Shown one piece after another: positions 1 to 10,701 of a DNA stretch of 64,000 bases (position 1 is its first letter; each line of letters opens with the position of its first letter). A program made the position numbers and the translations under genes. Source of the stretch: Cercophora sp. LCS_1. Lineage: Eukaryota > Ascomycota > Sordariomycetes > Sordariales > Lasiosphaeriaceae. The notes under the pieces were generated by a model. It searched no databases. It worked only from the letters and a program-made list of their open reading frames with translations, and had not been told where the DNA came from. The DNA lies in the NCBI GenBank assembly GCA_036250225.1, contig JAPZLL010000017.1:620001-684000 (forward strand), written 5' to 3'.

Positions 1-471
1 ATGGGGATTTTTGACATCACCTGGCGCCAACCCAATCAGCGGCGGCCGCTGATGCCTCGAGGAAGACGCCAGTCATGCAGTTGGGTGGGCAAGGTGGGCT
101 GTCGCACAACGACAGGATTCTTGAGCCTGAGTCTCTCGTTACTCATTGTGCTGCTTTTCCTGGCGTTGGCATACGAGGCCGCCATCATCATTCTTGCTTG
201 GGTTCGGTCACTTTTTCATGGCACACTCTACGGCGTCCTTCATGGCACCCATCATGGCAGCCCGATGATGATGCATCAGTCTCACTGGCCCCTCCATCAA
301 TCACAACCCACCACTCACGTCATGGGGAGCATACGAGCCTGATGAGGCACTTTTGGGGGTGTTTTGGTAGACGCTTGCCTGAATTCTCAAGTGATGACTG
401 AGTGGCTGCTGATACTGCCTAAACCAGACGTGGAACACTTGCCGCAAGCTGAAGACAAGACACCAAGCCGC
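1..471. other. left-edge intergenic sequence
   Basis: No convincing gene. The open frames here have no domain-like character and no signal peptide followed by a compact domain. The stretch is the 3' flank of the GH2 gene, whose stop lies at 472. A gene continuing from outside the window cannot be excluded. Confidence 0.5.
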
Positions 472-3132
472 TTACGCTGTTGCTGACAGGGTGATGCTGG
501 CGCTCGGCAAGCCGGACGCGGACGCTGTGATGGTGATGGAGCCAGGCGTGTCTGGCGCGCCGCGGACGATGGCCAGCGCGAGCCCGTTGAAGGCCTTACG
601 CTCCTTAGACACAAAGGCCGTCATGTCAGCCGGGTCGCCGTTGTCAGTGGCTGCCAACGACCCGGGGCCTGTCAGCGCAAACGAGAGCTTGGTATCGGCG
701 CGCGGCACCACGTCGCCGTTGGCGTCGACGACCTCGACCGTGACGAATGACAGGTCGTGGCCGTCGGCCCTAATCGTGGAGCGGTCGGCCGTAAGGCGCA
801 ACTGGGCGGCGGGCCCGACGGTGCGCACCGTGGCGTTGGCCCACGGCTGGGCGTCCTTGTACGTCGCGACGAGCAGCTCGCCCGGAGCGTAGACGACCTT
901 GTCCCACCGGAAGCGGTACGACGTAGGCGCGCCCGCCTCCTTTCTGAGACGGCCCTGCGATTTGCCGTTGACAAACAGCTCTGCCTCATCGGCGGCCGTG
1001 AAAACGTGCACGGGGGTCACCTGTCCCACGCGATCCGGCCAGGTCCAGTGCGGGAGGATGTGCGCTGTCTTGAGGTCGGGCCGCCACCGCGCCTGGTACA
1101 AGTGGTAGCGGTCCTTCTTGAAGCCGGCAAGATCAATGATGCCAAAGTAGGAGCTGCGCGCAGAGTAGTAGGGCGTCGGCTCGCCCAGGTAGTCCCACCC
1201 GCTCCACACAAACTCGCGCGAGTGCTTGAAGACGCGGTCCTGCGTCGCAAACACCTTGTCGGCGCTCGACCCAAACGGCGTCGTATGCAGCTCGTACGCG
1301 CTCACCTGCCGCAGACTCGAGCTGCCGCCCCCGCCCGCGGCATCGCTCGTTGGAGCGCTCGTCTCGTTGGTCACGGGGAACAGGTACGTCCCGCGCGTAC
1401 TCAGCGCAGCGGCCGTCTCGCTGCTTAGAATAAACTTGTTGGGGAACGCCTTCTGAAACGCCTCGTATAACGGCGGCGTCTTGATCCCCTCCAGCCCGGC
1501 ATACGCCGGCGCATCCCGGATGCCTTCCCCTTGGTAGTTGAGATTCAGAATATCCATCTCCCGCGGAAACGGCATGTCAGGCTTAGCGTAGTTCATGCTC
1601 GCCGTCGCCGGCCTTGTCGGATCCTCTTCGTGCGCAATGCTAGACAGTCTCCGTCCTACAAGTGCCCCTTCCTCGTCAGTGTACTGCTCGCCTACCTCGT
1701 TGCCCACACTCCACGCCACAATGGACGGGTGGTTCCGGTCGCGCCGGATAAAGTTGCGCAGATCCGGCTCCGACCAGTCGGCGAAGATGAGGTGGAAATC
1801 GTTGGGGTTCTTTTCCCGTACCCAGCAGTCAAAGATCTCGTTGATCACGATGAAACCCATGCTATCTGCTAGATCGAGGAGTTCTGGCGCGGGTGGGTTG
1901 TGGGACATGCGGAGCGCGTTGGAGCCCAAGTCGCGGAGGATTTCCAGCTGGCGCTGGGCGGCGCGGTGGTTGTAGGCTGCGCCGAGGGCGCCGAGGTCGT
2001 GGTGTTGGTTTACGCCGCGGATTGGAGTGAGGATGCCGTTGACGTGGAGGCCGGATGCGGGGTTGAAGACGGCGGTGCGGATGCCGAAGGGGGTGGTGTA
2101 ACTGTCGAGGGTTTGATTGGATGAGAGGACGGTTGTGAGGGCGTTGTAGAGGTGGGGCGTTCCTTGGGTCCAGGGGTTCCATAGGATGGGGGAGGATAGG
2201 ACGGTGGTGGTGTTGAGGATTGTTGTTGAGAGGGGTGGCAGGGTTGCTGTCGCGGCTGGGAAGGAGGTGTTGGTGTTGGGGATGGTGGTCAGGATGGTGA
2301 TGGGGCGGGTGGTGTTGAGCGTGTTGGTCACGGTCACGGAGAGGGATACGACTGCTGAGTCCTTGGTGATGTTGGACGTGGTGATGTAGGTTCCGTATTG
2401 GGCGACGTGGACGGGCGAGACTTTGGTCAGCCACACATTGCGGTAGATACCACCGCCTGGATACCATCGTGATGACTGGACTGGGTTGTCGACTCTGATG
2501 GCCAGGAGGTTGTCGGACCCCGGGCGGAGGTGAGGTGTCAGGTTCAGCCGGAACGAGTTGTAGCCATACGGCCATCCGCCCACCAGTTGGCCGTTGAGCC
2601 AGACGATGGCGTACGACATGGCACCATCCATGTCGAGGTAGATGGTCTTGTCCTTATCGGCGGGCTCGATGGTTAGTTTACGCCGGTACCAGCCTACACC
2701 TTGACTCGGGAGTCGCCCCATGCCTCCGCCCACTGGGACGCCATCACCAACGTAGAAGGGGCCCTTGATGGCCCAGTCATGTGGGAGGTCGACCAGTTCC
2801 CAGGATGAGTCGTTGAGACTGCTCTGGGTGTACGAGATGGCGCTACCGGGAGGGACGCCACTAGGTTGCTTGTGGCGCTTGGCCGGGTCTTTGATGAAGT
2901 CATTGGCCGTGGGTAGAATCCATGGCTTGAGGATCTGCAGGCCGCTGACGTCGGTGTTGTCAGGACGGCGGTCGTAGGCGAGCTTGTCGGGGTTGGAAAC
3001 GGAGCGCTGAAACCGCCAGCCACGGTTTAGACTAAGACGCTCGCGGTCGGCGTGGACGGGGCAACTGAGCAGCACCAGAGACAGGGTGAGCAAGCTGAGG
3101 ATGCGGTGCAACAAGATACCGGCGAGAGACAT
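472..3132 (-). CDS. secreted glycoside hydrolase family 2 (beta-galactosidase-type)
   Basis: An uninterrupted 886-residue protein with an N-terminal hydrophobic signal peptide (about residues 8-28, ending near CPVHADR), so it is probably secreted. The GH2 architecture is visible: a sugar-binding jelly-roll domain (about 30-240, with LPHDW at 116-120 and RNVWL at 231-235), an immunoglobulin-like domain (about 245-355), and a TIM barrel from about 360. The barrel has SVGNEVGEQ, with the acid/base Glu near 479, and SSETAAALSTRG, with the likely nucleophile Glu near 572. The C-terminus has further beta-sandwich domains typical of fungal and bacterial GH2 enzymes of about 850-900 residues. Retaining hydrolysis of a beta-glycoside is expected. 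The substrate (galactoside, galactofuranoside or glucuronide) cannot be set from sequence alone. A CE15 esterase follows on the same strand upstream, which suggests a hemicellulose context. Confidence 0.93.
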   Translation of the reverse strand: MSLAGILLHRILSLLTLSLVLLSCPVHADRERLSLNRGWRFQRSVSNPDKLAYDRRPDNTDVSGLQILKPWILPTANDFIKDPAKRHKQPSGVPPGSAISYTQSSLNDSSWELVDLPHDWAIKGPFYVGDGVPVGGGMGRLPSQGVGWYRRKLTIEPADKDKTIYLDMDGAMSYAIVWLNGQLVGGWPYGYNSFRLNLTPHLRPGSDNLLAIRVDNPVQSSRWYPGGGIYRNVWLTKVSPVHVAQYGTYITTSNITKDSAVVSLSVTVTNTLNTTRPITILTTIPNTNTSFPAATATLPPLSTTILNTTTVLSSPILWNPWTQGTPHLYNALTTVLSSNQTLDSYTTPFGIRTAVFNPASGLHVNGILTPIRGVNQHHDLGALGAAYNHRAAQRQLEILRDLGSNALRMSHNPPAPELLDLADSMGFIVINEIFDCWVREKNPNDFHLIFADWSEPDLRNFIRRDRNHPSIVAWSVGNEVGEQYTDEEGALVGRRLSSIAHEEDPTRPATASMNYAKPDMPFPREMDILNLNYQGEGIRDAPAYAGLEGIKTPPLYEAFQKAFPNKFILSSETAAALSTRGTYLFPVTNETSAPTSDAAGGGGSSSLRQVSAYELHTTPFGSSADKVFATQDRVFKHSREFVWSGWDYLGEPTPYYSARSSYFGIIDLAGFKKDRYHLYQARWRPDLKTAHILPHWTWPDRVGQVTPVHVFTAADEAELFVNGKSQGRLRKEAGAPTSYRFRWDKVVYAPGELLVATYKDAQPWANATVRTVGPAAQLRLTADRSTIRADGHDLSFVTVEVVDANGDVVPRADTKLSFALTGPGSLAATDNGDPADMTAFVSKERKAFNGLALAIVRGAPDTPGSITITASASGLPSASITLSATA

Positions 3133-3831
3133 TGCGAAGCACGATGTGGGTGTGCTTGTGCTTGTGCTTGTGTCCCTCCAACTCGGAGATACTGTCGTGC
3201 AAGTGAGGCTATTTCTACAGCCATGGCTTTTTTTATTTTCACCTGCTCGCTGCGGGTAATTCCTTGGTGTTCAGTGCCCTGTCGGTCGGGGTAATGTCGA
3301 TCGAATTGATGCGGCACCAGGCGAGGCGGGTGGAGGTGTCGCTTCCGCGGTTGTGGTTCCTGCGTCTCTAGCCAAGGCCGGGAAAATGGCTAGGCCCGGA
3401 ATCATTTTTTTTGCGCCAGTAGGAGGTATGCATCTGCATTCCGGTGAAGTAACCTTGTATTGTCCGATGGTAACTCGCCGGTCAATTTGGGGACAACTAT
3501 TTTGTCGGATTGATATCTGGGTTGCGAGCGAATACGAACTCGCTTCAGTCTTTTGTGACAACAGGCTTCGACTGGGATTTTTTGGGGGGGGGGACCTGGT
3601 TTGAGTTTTGGTGTTGGTAGTGAACTGAGGTGGTGGACTTTGGTGTTGACAGGACAATTCAGGGGCATTCAGGGGTCACCCCTTTTCAGTTCCGAGACCC
3701 ACAACAGACTCAAGGACCAAGCAACATCGAATTGCAACCAAAACTACCATCAAGCAAAATCCAAATGAACGACGAGAACAAGACCAACTCCGGACTCTCA
3801 ACACCCCGCTTTGCAGTTGTTATCACCAAGC
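3133..3831. other. spacer and GH2 upstream region
   Basis: No gene seen. Just upstream of the GH2 start lies a TGTGCT-type hexamer microsatellite (about 3147-3172). A run of ten G residues (3584-3593) follows a run of T. The stretch probably holds the GH2 promoter and the 3' flank of the CE15 gene. Confidence 0.5.
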
Positions 3832-5025
3832 TCAAGGCAACACCGGCAAAGTCCACCCGGCCCACCTCTTCAACTCAAACGTCCACTTGCCATCCGTCTT
3901 GACAAACCCCGTCGTCGCTGTCGTCTGATCAAAGAAGAAACGATCAAAGAAAGCCTTGACATCAGGTGACTGGGCGCTGGGCAACTGACAATGCGAATTC
4001 CCATGCGAATTCTGGCTAATTGCCACATTGTCAGCGACCCCCAGCGCCTTGAACACCTCCTTGGCCGCAACCGTGCACCCATACGTGCTCGGAGGACCCA
4101 AGTAATCAATCCCGGAATTCTCAATCACCACCAACGCCCTCGGTGCAACAAGCGCCATAAGCATATGGTGATCAAACGGCAAGACGCTAACATCATCCGC
4201 CGTCTTGATAAAACTGGGCGTAAACCACCCATCACCGCGCACAATCTGCGTCGAATCCTCCACCTTGGTGCCGTTCTTCTTCATCTCGTTCACAATCCGC
4301 CAGCACCCCGGTCCTCCGGAGCCGCCCTCCTGCGGAATGGTCAACAGAATACGATCATCGAATGCACCCGCGATCAACGCCCCTTTTCCGTTGCGCGAGC
4401 AACCAGTGACACCCAACCGCTTGATATCAATCCCTGTCTTTTCCGCGCCCAAGATCTCCAGCGCGTCGATAACGCGACTGACGCCCCACGCCCAGGCCAT
4501 CAGGCCACCGGCCGTATGCGTGTTCCCGTAGAGGGTGTAGAACTTGCCGACGCCATGGGGATTGTCAGCCGCCAGATCCTGGTTATTGTAGCTGATGAGC
4601 GCCACGCCTGCCGGGACGGAGATGCTGCCGCCGCCGAGCCCGATGACGGCCGGGTATGGCTTTGTTGCGGAACCAGAGGGGGCGCGGATCGACGCGCTGA
4701 AGGAGATGGATTTGCCGCCCTCGCTGCAGGTGATGGAGATGGTGTTACCCGACAAGGTGGCTGATACGGTTGGTTTGGGCGGTTTGATGCCTAGCTCGAG
4801 GGACTGCATCTGCGAGCGGATCTCGGCGCGTTTGCAGGCCCATTGCTCGCGGGTTGTGAGGCGGGTGCCGTCGGCGAGGAGAAAGGGGTCGGGAAGGAGG
4901 GGGTTCTTGGGGTAGGTGCCTGTTGTTGGGAAGGTTGAGCAGGAGGCGGGGAGGGGTGTGTTTTCCTGGGCGAGGACGGCGAGAGGGAGGAGAGGAAAGA
5001 AGTGGTGGGGCTTCATTTTGGTCAA
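3832..5025 (-). CDS. 4-O-methyl-glucuronoyl methylesterase, family CE15
   Basis: A 397-residue intronless secreted esterase. Starts at Met1 or Met4 both leave a signal peptide (PLLPLAVLAQ). The family signature VTGCSRNGKGA places the catalytic Ser at about 210. The PQEGGSGGPGCWR block holds the candidate acid Glu233, and the NSHGNSHC block supplies the catalytic His (341 or 345). Cysteines near 29, 63, 100, 209, 241, 317 and 346 fit the disulfides of the family. Length matches single-domain CE15 enzymes without a carbohydrate-binding module. The known reaction is cleavage of ester bonds between lignin alcohols and 4-O-methyl-glucuronic acid of glucuronoxylan. It is encoded on the same strand as the GH2 gene, about 700 bp apart. 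Confidence 0.93.
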   Translation of the reverse strand: MTKMKPHHFFPLLPLAVLAQENTPLPASCSTFPTTGTYPKNPLLPDPFLLADGTRLTTREQWACKRAEIRSQMQSLELGIKPPKPTVSATLSGNTISITCSEGGKSISFSASIRAPSGSATKPYPAVIGLGGGSISVPAGVALISYNNQDLAADNPHGVGKFYTLYGNTHTAGGLMAWAWGVSRVIDALEILGAEKTGIDIKRLGVTGCSRNGKGALIAGAFDDRILLTIPQEGGSGGPGCWRIVNEMKKNGTKVEDSTQIVRGDGWFTPSFIKTADDVSVLPFDHHMLMALVAPRALVVIENSGIDYLGPPSTYGCTVAAKEVFKALGVADNVAISQNSHGNSHCQLPSAQSPDVKAFFDRFFFDQTTATTGFVKTDGKWTFELKRWAGWTLPVLP

Positions 5026-6187
5026 TGATGGTCGTAGCCGTGGTGATGGTGATGGCGATGGTGTTGGCTACCCCTGAGTTTGTCAGAAACAGGGTGACAT
5101 GGTGTTTTTATGGCGATGCTGAACTTGTCAAATTCAGCTGAATGGCTCAGGTCGATCTTGCTCGGCAGTTTGGTAGTGGTCTGTCAATTGTTAATTGTCC
5201 CCAAGTGGCTATATCGGCCAAGAGTATAGCGCCAAGAGAGTGGTTCACGTTCCGGCAATGGGGTCTGGGGTAGTAAATTGGGTCCGTCGCCCGATTGGAG
5301 CGCATAGCCAGTTATTAAATCGTTATGCGGGGCACGGTGTCTCCGTCACCGTCCGGCTGGGATGGGGCATCAACAACGGGATCTTCCACCAGTCATCCTG
5401 AGGCCATCATCAAGTTTTCTTGGCCTGGAAGTCAAAAGTAGCGCCTCAAGTCGGGCGCAAGATGTATTGTAATGACCTTGTTGATGTTGCTAGGATGGAT
5501 GCAAGATCAACTTACTTGCCCTGCGTTGGAACTGGTTTGGTCTCGACCATGGTACGTTGTGTCCGCCGTGTTGGAATGTCTGTGGTTTGGGGCCCCACGA
5601 GCTTGGGAAAGCCGTCCCTTCCAAGAGATGTGTTCACCCAACGGTGCAGCGCTGTCTAGCTGTTGCCAGATGTATAGCCCACGATTTCAATTCGAAATCC
5701 TGGAATCCATGACAAGTCCTTCGCAGAGTGAACGGCACGCACGAAAAAGCCAAACCGGTGTTGGGACTTTGATGCTTTTTTAGGATAGTCGGCCCTAGTC
5801 GTGCTGTCGGGGGCTAGCGGAATTTGCGGTGCCCACTTACACCGCCTGAGAGGAAATAAATCGGACGACGTGTTTCGTTCTTTGTCAACTCAGATGCACC
5901 GCTTTTGGAGAAGGCACGATGGAGTGCTGCTATTGATTTCTTGGCGTGCTCCTCACTGGCACCACCTTCCTCGTCTCCATTCGGGAAGGTGTTGTTGCCG
6001 GCCACGTTCTTCCTGCCAGACCTAGCTCTTCCCTTTTCTGGTTTGCCGAATGCCAGCAGTAGTTGGCAGTCGTCTGAAACCTGGAAACCTGCCCAGATAA
6101 TCTCCCCCAAACCAACATACACCACGCAGTATCGATTGCACGTCCGCATTCCACTCTTATCTTACCTTAACTCGACAGACTACGACA
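5026..6187. other. divergent intergenic region between CE15 and F-box genes
   Basis: No supported gene. The short open frames on both strands have no recognisable motif. A GATGGT-type trinucleotide-like tract (about 5040-5070) lies just upstream of the CE15 start. The region must hold both outward-facing promoters. Confidence 0.45.
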
Positions 6188-7536
6188 ATGCCTGCAGCGG
6201 CGGCACAGCCGGACCGGCTTACCACTCTGCCGACGGAGCTTCTGATGGCCATATGTTCCAACCTTGATGTTGCACGAGAGGACGAGGCGGGAAGAGAGGG
6301 CCACCTTCCGTTCGACGGAAACGAGTGCGAACATTGCAGAAGTCATCAAAGCAGCTACCGTCAAGCCGCGGTGCTCTGGCGACGCTCCGGAGCCTCCAGC
6401 GGACGTGCAGAACCCTCCGACAGGCCTCGGACGACGTCCTTTACCAGTCCATCTACCTGCACTTTCATAGCCACGCTTGCCCGTAGGGGTGCAAGGGCCC
6501 GGCTGTCAAAGCGCACGTGCGCGCCTTGTTCACACTTCTCTGCACCCTCAGCGGCGGAACATCATCGGCGCAGGTCGGGGGTGGCGGTCGGTGGGCTGGC
6601 ACACGGCCGCACCTACGGACACATATCAGGAGGGTTGTAATCGGTGAGGAGGTCGTCGTAGGCGGCGAGAACCACTCTTACACCTACCTGGCACGACTTC
6701 TCCCCTTGCTCAGCAGCGCCCACAGCCTTCATTTGCCCGCCATTGACCCTCGTGGGCATTCAGCTGCCGACGTCTTCAGGGCTCTTGCTAACACACACTT
6801 CAACAACTTGCAACGGCTTACGATTGGCCATTTACCGGCAGACGAGGTGTTCGCCAGGTCCCCATCGATTCGGGCGCTTATCCTTTTTAACAGCTGCACG
6901 ACCATGGCACACATCAGCCGCAGCCTCACGCATCTCACGCTCGAGAGATGCGTAATCGACTCCAAGTCGCTGTGTGCTCTCGTTGTACATATCGGACAGC
7001 TGAAGAAATTCACACTAGTGCCTGGAGGCCATGCGGGGAATCATGGTCCACCTGGCCTGCCCCTACCGGACGACGAGAATTTACTGTTGGCGTTGCTCAA
7101 GCACCGAGAGACTTTGACGCGGCTTGTGATGGACCACGGTGTCCTTGGACATGGGTTTCGGTTCACCGACTCACTAACGTTAGCGAGAGGGGGAATGCGC
7201 GACTTTACAAAGCTCAGCTTTATCGCCATGGCCACCCGGCAGCTCCTGCGCAAAGATTATCGCGTTGGGGCCATACTACCCACCTCGACGAAGCAACTGA
7301 CGTTTGTCGAGTGCTGTGGGAGGCTTGTGAAGTTGCCAGATTTGGAGAGGCTGCATGCCGACTTGACCAATGGCATGCTACGCAACCTTGAACGCGTCAA
7401 GTTGGATCGTCGGGAGCGAGTTGATTTTGAGCAGCTGGTCAGGGAACTGAAGAGGGCCGGTCAGATTCAGGGCTTTAGATCGAGGCTGGCAGGGTTTGGA
7501 GTATCTCTGTCTCTCAGCTCCTGGAGAAGCGCGTGA
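6188..7536 (+). CDS. F-box / leucine-rich-repeat-like protein (model with introns, or decayed)
   Basis: The N-terminus reads as an F-box (RLTTLPTELLMAICSNLD) and continues in another frame as LATLRSLQRTCRTLRQ and LYQSIYLHF, typical of fungal F-box proteins. An intron at 6269-6354 would join these in phase. A TAG at 6484-6486 interrupts the frame; a second intron at 6483-6551 (69 nt, GTAGGG to CTCAG) would remove it in phase. It would also remove residues that look coding, so a nonsense mutation is an alternative. From 6552 to 7536 the frame is open, with irregular leucine-rich segments such as SLTHLTLERCVI. F-box proteins recruit substrates to SCF ubiquitin ligases. The gene is real or recently real; the exact exons are uncertain. 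Confidence 0.6.
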
Positions 7537-8221
7537 GGGACAGGGCTGCAGGCGATTATGATGTTTATAGCGGCCGAACGGCACAAGATGTACAGCGCTT
7601 GAACCTAAGTACAATACCTATCAACACTAAAACGACAGTACTAGCCTCTAGGCAGCCCAGTTGGTGACAAAATCGTCGGCACGTTTACTCCTTTCTGGTG
7701 GATGGATATGCCTTCGTCTTGTGTGTGCCGATTATTCTGTCAAAGAGTTGGAAGTGTGGGATAACTGAGCGAAACAGGTCTCTTGAGAGCTTATCTGCGT
7801 ATTTTACTGGCCCCGGAGCGCGCCCTGGTTTTTTACCCTTTGTCTTTTCTTTTCAAGAGGTCACACATCGCTGATATCACCTTTTCTCTTGCCTCGATTC
7901 GTGGCCATGCGCAAGATTCCTAGGCTGGGATGCAGCCGCATAACTATTTGGCCGTTTAGCTTCACTGTGGCTCGAGGTGGGCTGTTGTTACGGGGGGTCG
8001 GTCGGGCTGTCAACAGGGGAAGTCAAGTGCATGATGCTGCATGGCTTCGAACGAATGACACGCCCGAAGCTTTGCTCGCTCCAAACGGACGGCCCCTTGA
8101 TGTGGCACAAGTGGGGGCGCTGTAGGCCTCAAGCGGGGAACGACAGCCCGACAATCACTTTCTGGACGAAGAGCTTCTCACGGTTCCCAAGACATGTGCC
8201 GGAGCACAAACGACACTTGGG
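7537..8221. other. intergenic, F-box 3' flank and J-protein promoter
   Basis: No gene seen. Only short open frames without motif; this is the 3' flank of the F-box gene and the upstream region of the J-domain gene. Confidence 0.45.
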
Positions 8222-9646
8222 ATGGCTCCCGTCGAAATCACCGATGACTACTATGCAATCCTCGAAATTGCGCAAACAGCGAGCATCGACGAGATCAAGT
8301 TCAATTACAAACGCCTGGCGAGACAGCGCCATCCTGACAAGAACCCGGGGAACCCTCGCGCAACTGCCGAGTTCCAACTCGTACGTCCTTATCAAAGACC
8401 GATCAAAAGCCCAAATTCAAGTCTAACAACCGCTTCAACCCAGCTTCAAGCGGCCTTCTCCACCCTTAGCGACGCCGCCCTCCGACGCGATTATGACGCA
8501 CGCCACTACCCGTCCATCCGCTCCGTGCCAAAGCCAGGCACAAAGACAAACACACCCTACCAGTTCTCCGACCCCGATCCCGCCGCAGCACTGAGACACA
8601 AACAAGAGCTGGAAAGCATCAACAAGGCACTCGCTGCCCTCGAGAAGCAAAAAGCCCAATATGAGCGAGACGTCTTTGCAGCCACACGAAACCGAAACAG
8701 GTGCGACTCTGCCATACGCAAGCTTCAGGAGGAAGCGAAAATGGAAGCCGAGGAAGAAGCCAAAGCTGGGTGGTTCTCCTACTTGTTTGGACCCGCGGAG
8801 CCGCAGGCAGAAAGAGAAGCGAAGCAGAGGCGAAAGACGGAGCGGGGGACGGGACAGATTGTCCGGGAAGCGGAGCGAAGTCGGCATGTTTTGGATATTA
8901 TAAGACTTAACGGACAAGTACGCGAGATTACCGACAAGATGGTGAAGCTACGGGGCATGAGAATCACAGCTGAGGGACGGGAAGAATCCCGCTTGATGAC
9001 TGCGAGATGGCAGGCTGAAGCCCAGAGGAAGCGGGCGGAACAAGAAGCACGGAAACGTGCCGAGGAGAAAAGAAAGGAAGAAGATGCCAAACGCCAAAAG
9101 GAAGAGGAGGCAAGGATGGAGCGTGAATGGAGGCGGAGGCAAGAACAAGCCGCGAAGGAGAGAGCCGAGGCGATCAGGAAACAGAATGAGGCGATCGAAA
9201 GGCAAGAGAGGGAGGCAAAAGAGCAAGAACAGAAAGAGTTTGCAATGAAGAGAGAGCGGGAGGAAGCTGAGAGGGCCAGAGCTGCATGGATTCGTCAAGA
9301 GGCGCTGAGACGGACAAAGGAGCATTTGGAGAAGGCAAAGGAAGCCAGCGGTGACCGGAGCCAACACGAAGAAAGCCGTCGGGGAGGCAGGGGAAGGGGT
9401 CGAGGTAGGGGTGGCAGGGGTGGTAGAGCTGAAGGTAGGGGTGGTGGAGGTCGCCAGCCCGCAAAATCGCCTGGGAGCCTTGGAACCCCTGAAGCGTGTC
9501 AGCACAAGGGATGGTGGTCACAGAGAATGGGGAGCCAGCAGTGCCAAGTTTGCCGTCGCTCCGCGGCCAGATTTGTTTTCTGCTGCCCTGGCTGCGATGT
9601 CGTTGCTTGTGCGCCGTGTCGAGATCATCTCAAGCGGCTGACATGA
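8222..9646 (+). CDS. J-domain (DnaJ/Hsp40) protein with coiled coil, RGG tract and C-terminal Cys-rich domain
   Basis: The N-terminus is a J domain: DDYYAILEI, then helix II, the HPD motif in QRHPDKNPG, and TLSDAALRRDYD. The J domain is interrupted by 21 codons that look like an intron at 8381-8443: GTACGT donor, CTAAC branch site, CAG acceptor, 63 nt. Removing it restores the canonical join FQLLQAAF. Because the intron is a multiple of three and lacks a stop, retention would not break the frame. Spliced length is about 453 aa. The middle (about 130-370) is a highly charged coiled coil. It is followed by a Gly/Arg-rich tract, then a C-terminus with Cys/His pairs (CQHK, CQVC, CCPGC, CAPC) suggesting zinc binding. 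J proteins stimulate Hsp70 ATPase; the RGG tract hints at RNA binding. Confidence 0.9.
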   Translation: MAPVEITDDYYAILEIAQTASIDEIKFNYKRLARQRHPDKNPGNPRATAEFQLVRPYQRPIKSPNSSLTTASTQLQAAFSTLSDAALRRDYDARHYPSIRSVPKPGTKTNTPYQFSDPDPAAALRHKQELESINKALAALEKQKAQYERDVFAATRNRNRCDSAIRKLQEEAKMEAEEEAKAGWFSYLFGPAEPQAEREAKQRRKTERGTGQIVREAERSRHVLDIIRLNGQVREITDKMVKLRGMRITAEGREESRLMTARWQAEAQRKRAEQEARKRAEEKRKEEDAKRQKEEEARMEREWRRRQEQAAKERAEAIRKQNEAIERQEREAKEQEQKEFAMKREREEAERARAAWIRQEALRRTKEHLEKAKEASGDRSQHEESRRGGRGRGRGRGGRGGRAEGRGGGGRQPAKSPGSLGTPEACQHKGWWSQRMGSQQCQVCRRSAARFVFCCPGCDVVACAPCRDHLKRLT

Positions 9647-9651
9647 TACAA

Positions 9652-9898
9652 CGTTTTCAACACCCTAAAATCGACACTACAAATTTCCATTTCCTTCTTC
9701 GGAACTGAGCAGCTGCCGCCTTAGGCTGAGCCAAACTGAGCGAAGGGGGTCACCGTTCTGGGCTACCTCGGCTATAGTTGCCAGTCTAAAGTGGCCGTAG
9801 AGCTGTGAGGACCCAAAACTGGGTCCTCGCACCACCACTCCTTAGCCATGCTTTCCTTCACTCAAACGACAGGGAAAAAAACTACAACTTGAACATAA
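9652..9898 (+). repeat. inverted-repeat element family A, copy 1
   Basis: About 250 bp beginning at ACCCTAAAATCGACAC and containing the block CCTTCTTCGGAACTGAGC. It is similar over most of its length to sequences at 15.65 and 54.18 kb. This copy is the most diverged. It begins just after the stop of the J-domain gene. No coding capacity, so it is MITE-like. Confidence 0.75.
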
Positions 9899-10701
9899 TC
9901 TCTAATCCTATTGCTCCCAGGTTGGATTGTCCATTTTTCTCGAACAGACAACTGTCTGAATTAAGGGGTCTGGCAATGGCCAGAACCATAGATTTAGAAC
10001 CATTGCCACAAACGCGCAATGGCTTGCCGCCATTCACAACTATAATGAACGTTTTCCGGCTGGGCCAGAAAGCCGACAACACAAGCAACAGAATCACACA
10101 GTCCAACCCTTTCAAATCCACTGAATCTAGTGTGCAGCGCTTCTGAACCCTTGTGATCTGACGATTGGGCTGTCCGAAATCGTTTAGCGAGAGGATGCTC
10201 CCCCAATTGCCCTCTTCTTGAGCCGGCTTCCGATAAGCAAACACATACTAGTACATTGGGGTAAAAAAATCCAACTGTTCTCTAGTCACCACCTACCGAC
10301 CACAATATTGCATGAGGTTCAACTCGGTCAGCAACTCCGTCTTCTCCACGCCCAGCTAACATGCAAATAATACTGCAGCCTCATAAACATAAGTGAAAAA
10401 CCAAAGCTTATCGTAAACCCTCGTTAAAGTTTTGCCTACCCCCGAATCTTTTAAGCCTACCTCAGACTTCCCACCCAGACCACTACAATACCGGTACTGA
10501 CTAATACGCTAGTTATACTCTCCTCGCTACCTTAACCTCAGCTTTCTTTAAGCCCTCCCAATTCTTCTCTGCCATCGATGTTGAATACGACATCACAGCC
10601 AAGAGTCTTATCTGATACGCCGCTGGAGTACGCCCGAGTAAGAACAAGTGCGTATTGAAATTAGTACTCTCTGAAACAAATGAAAGACTCTCTAGATGCT
10701 C
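9899..10701. other. AT-rich spacer with element-A-linked sequence
   Basis: No gene. A short segment with TTGTCCATTTTTCT (about 9927) recurs near 15985, so homology between the 9.7 and 15.7 kb loci extends beyond the core element. The rest is AT-rich and unassigned. Confidence 0.4.

Noticed and set aside
1..342. 113-codon open frame at the left edge with a hydrophobic stretch
   Set aside because: No signal-peptide context, no motif, and His/Met/Ser-rich low-complexity translation; more likely GH2 3' flank.
757..1428. 223-codon plus-strand frame opposite the GH2 gene
   Set aside because: Arg/Ala-rich antisense shadow of a strongly supported GH2 coding sequence.
1862..2575. 237-codon minus-strand frame in the GH2 region
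   Set aside because: Pro/His/Arg-rich translation in a shifted frame of the same gene; no domain.
3991..4764. 257-codon plus-strand frame opposite CE15
   Set aside because: Antisense shadow; the CE15 motifs on the minus strand are decisive.
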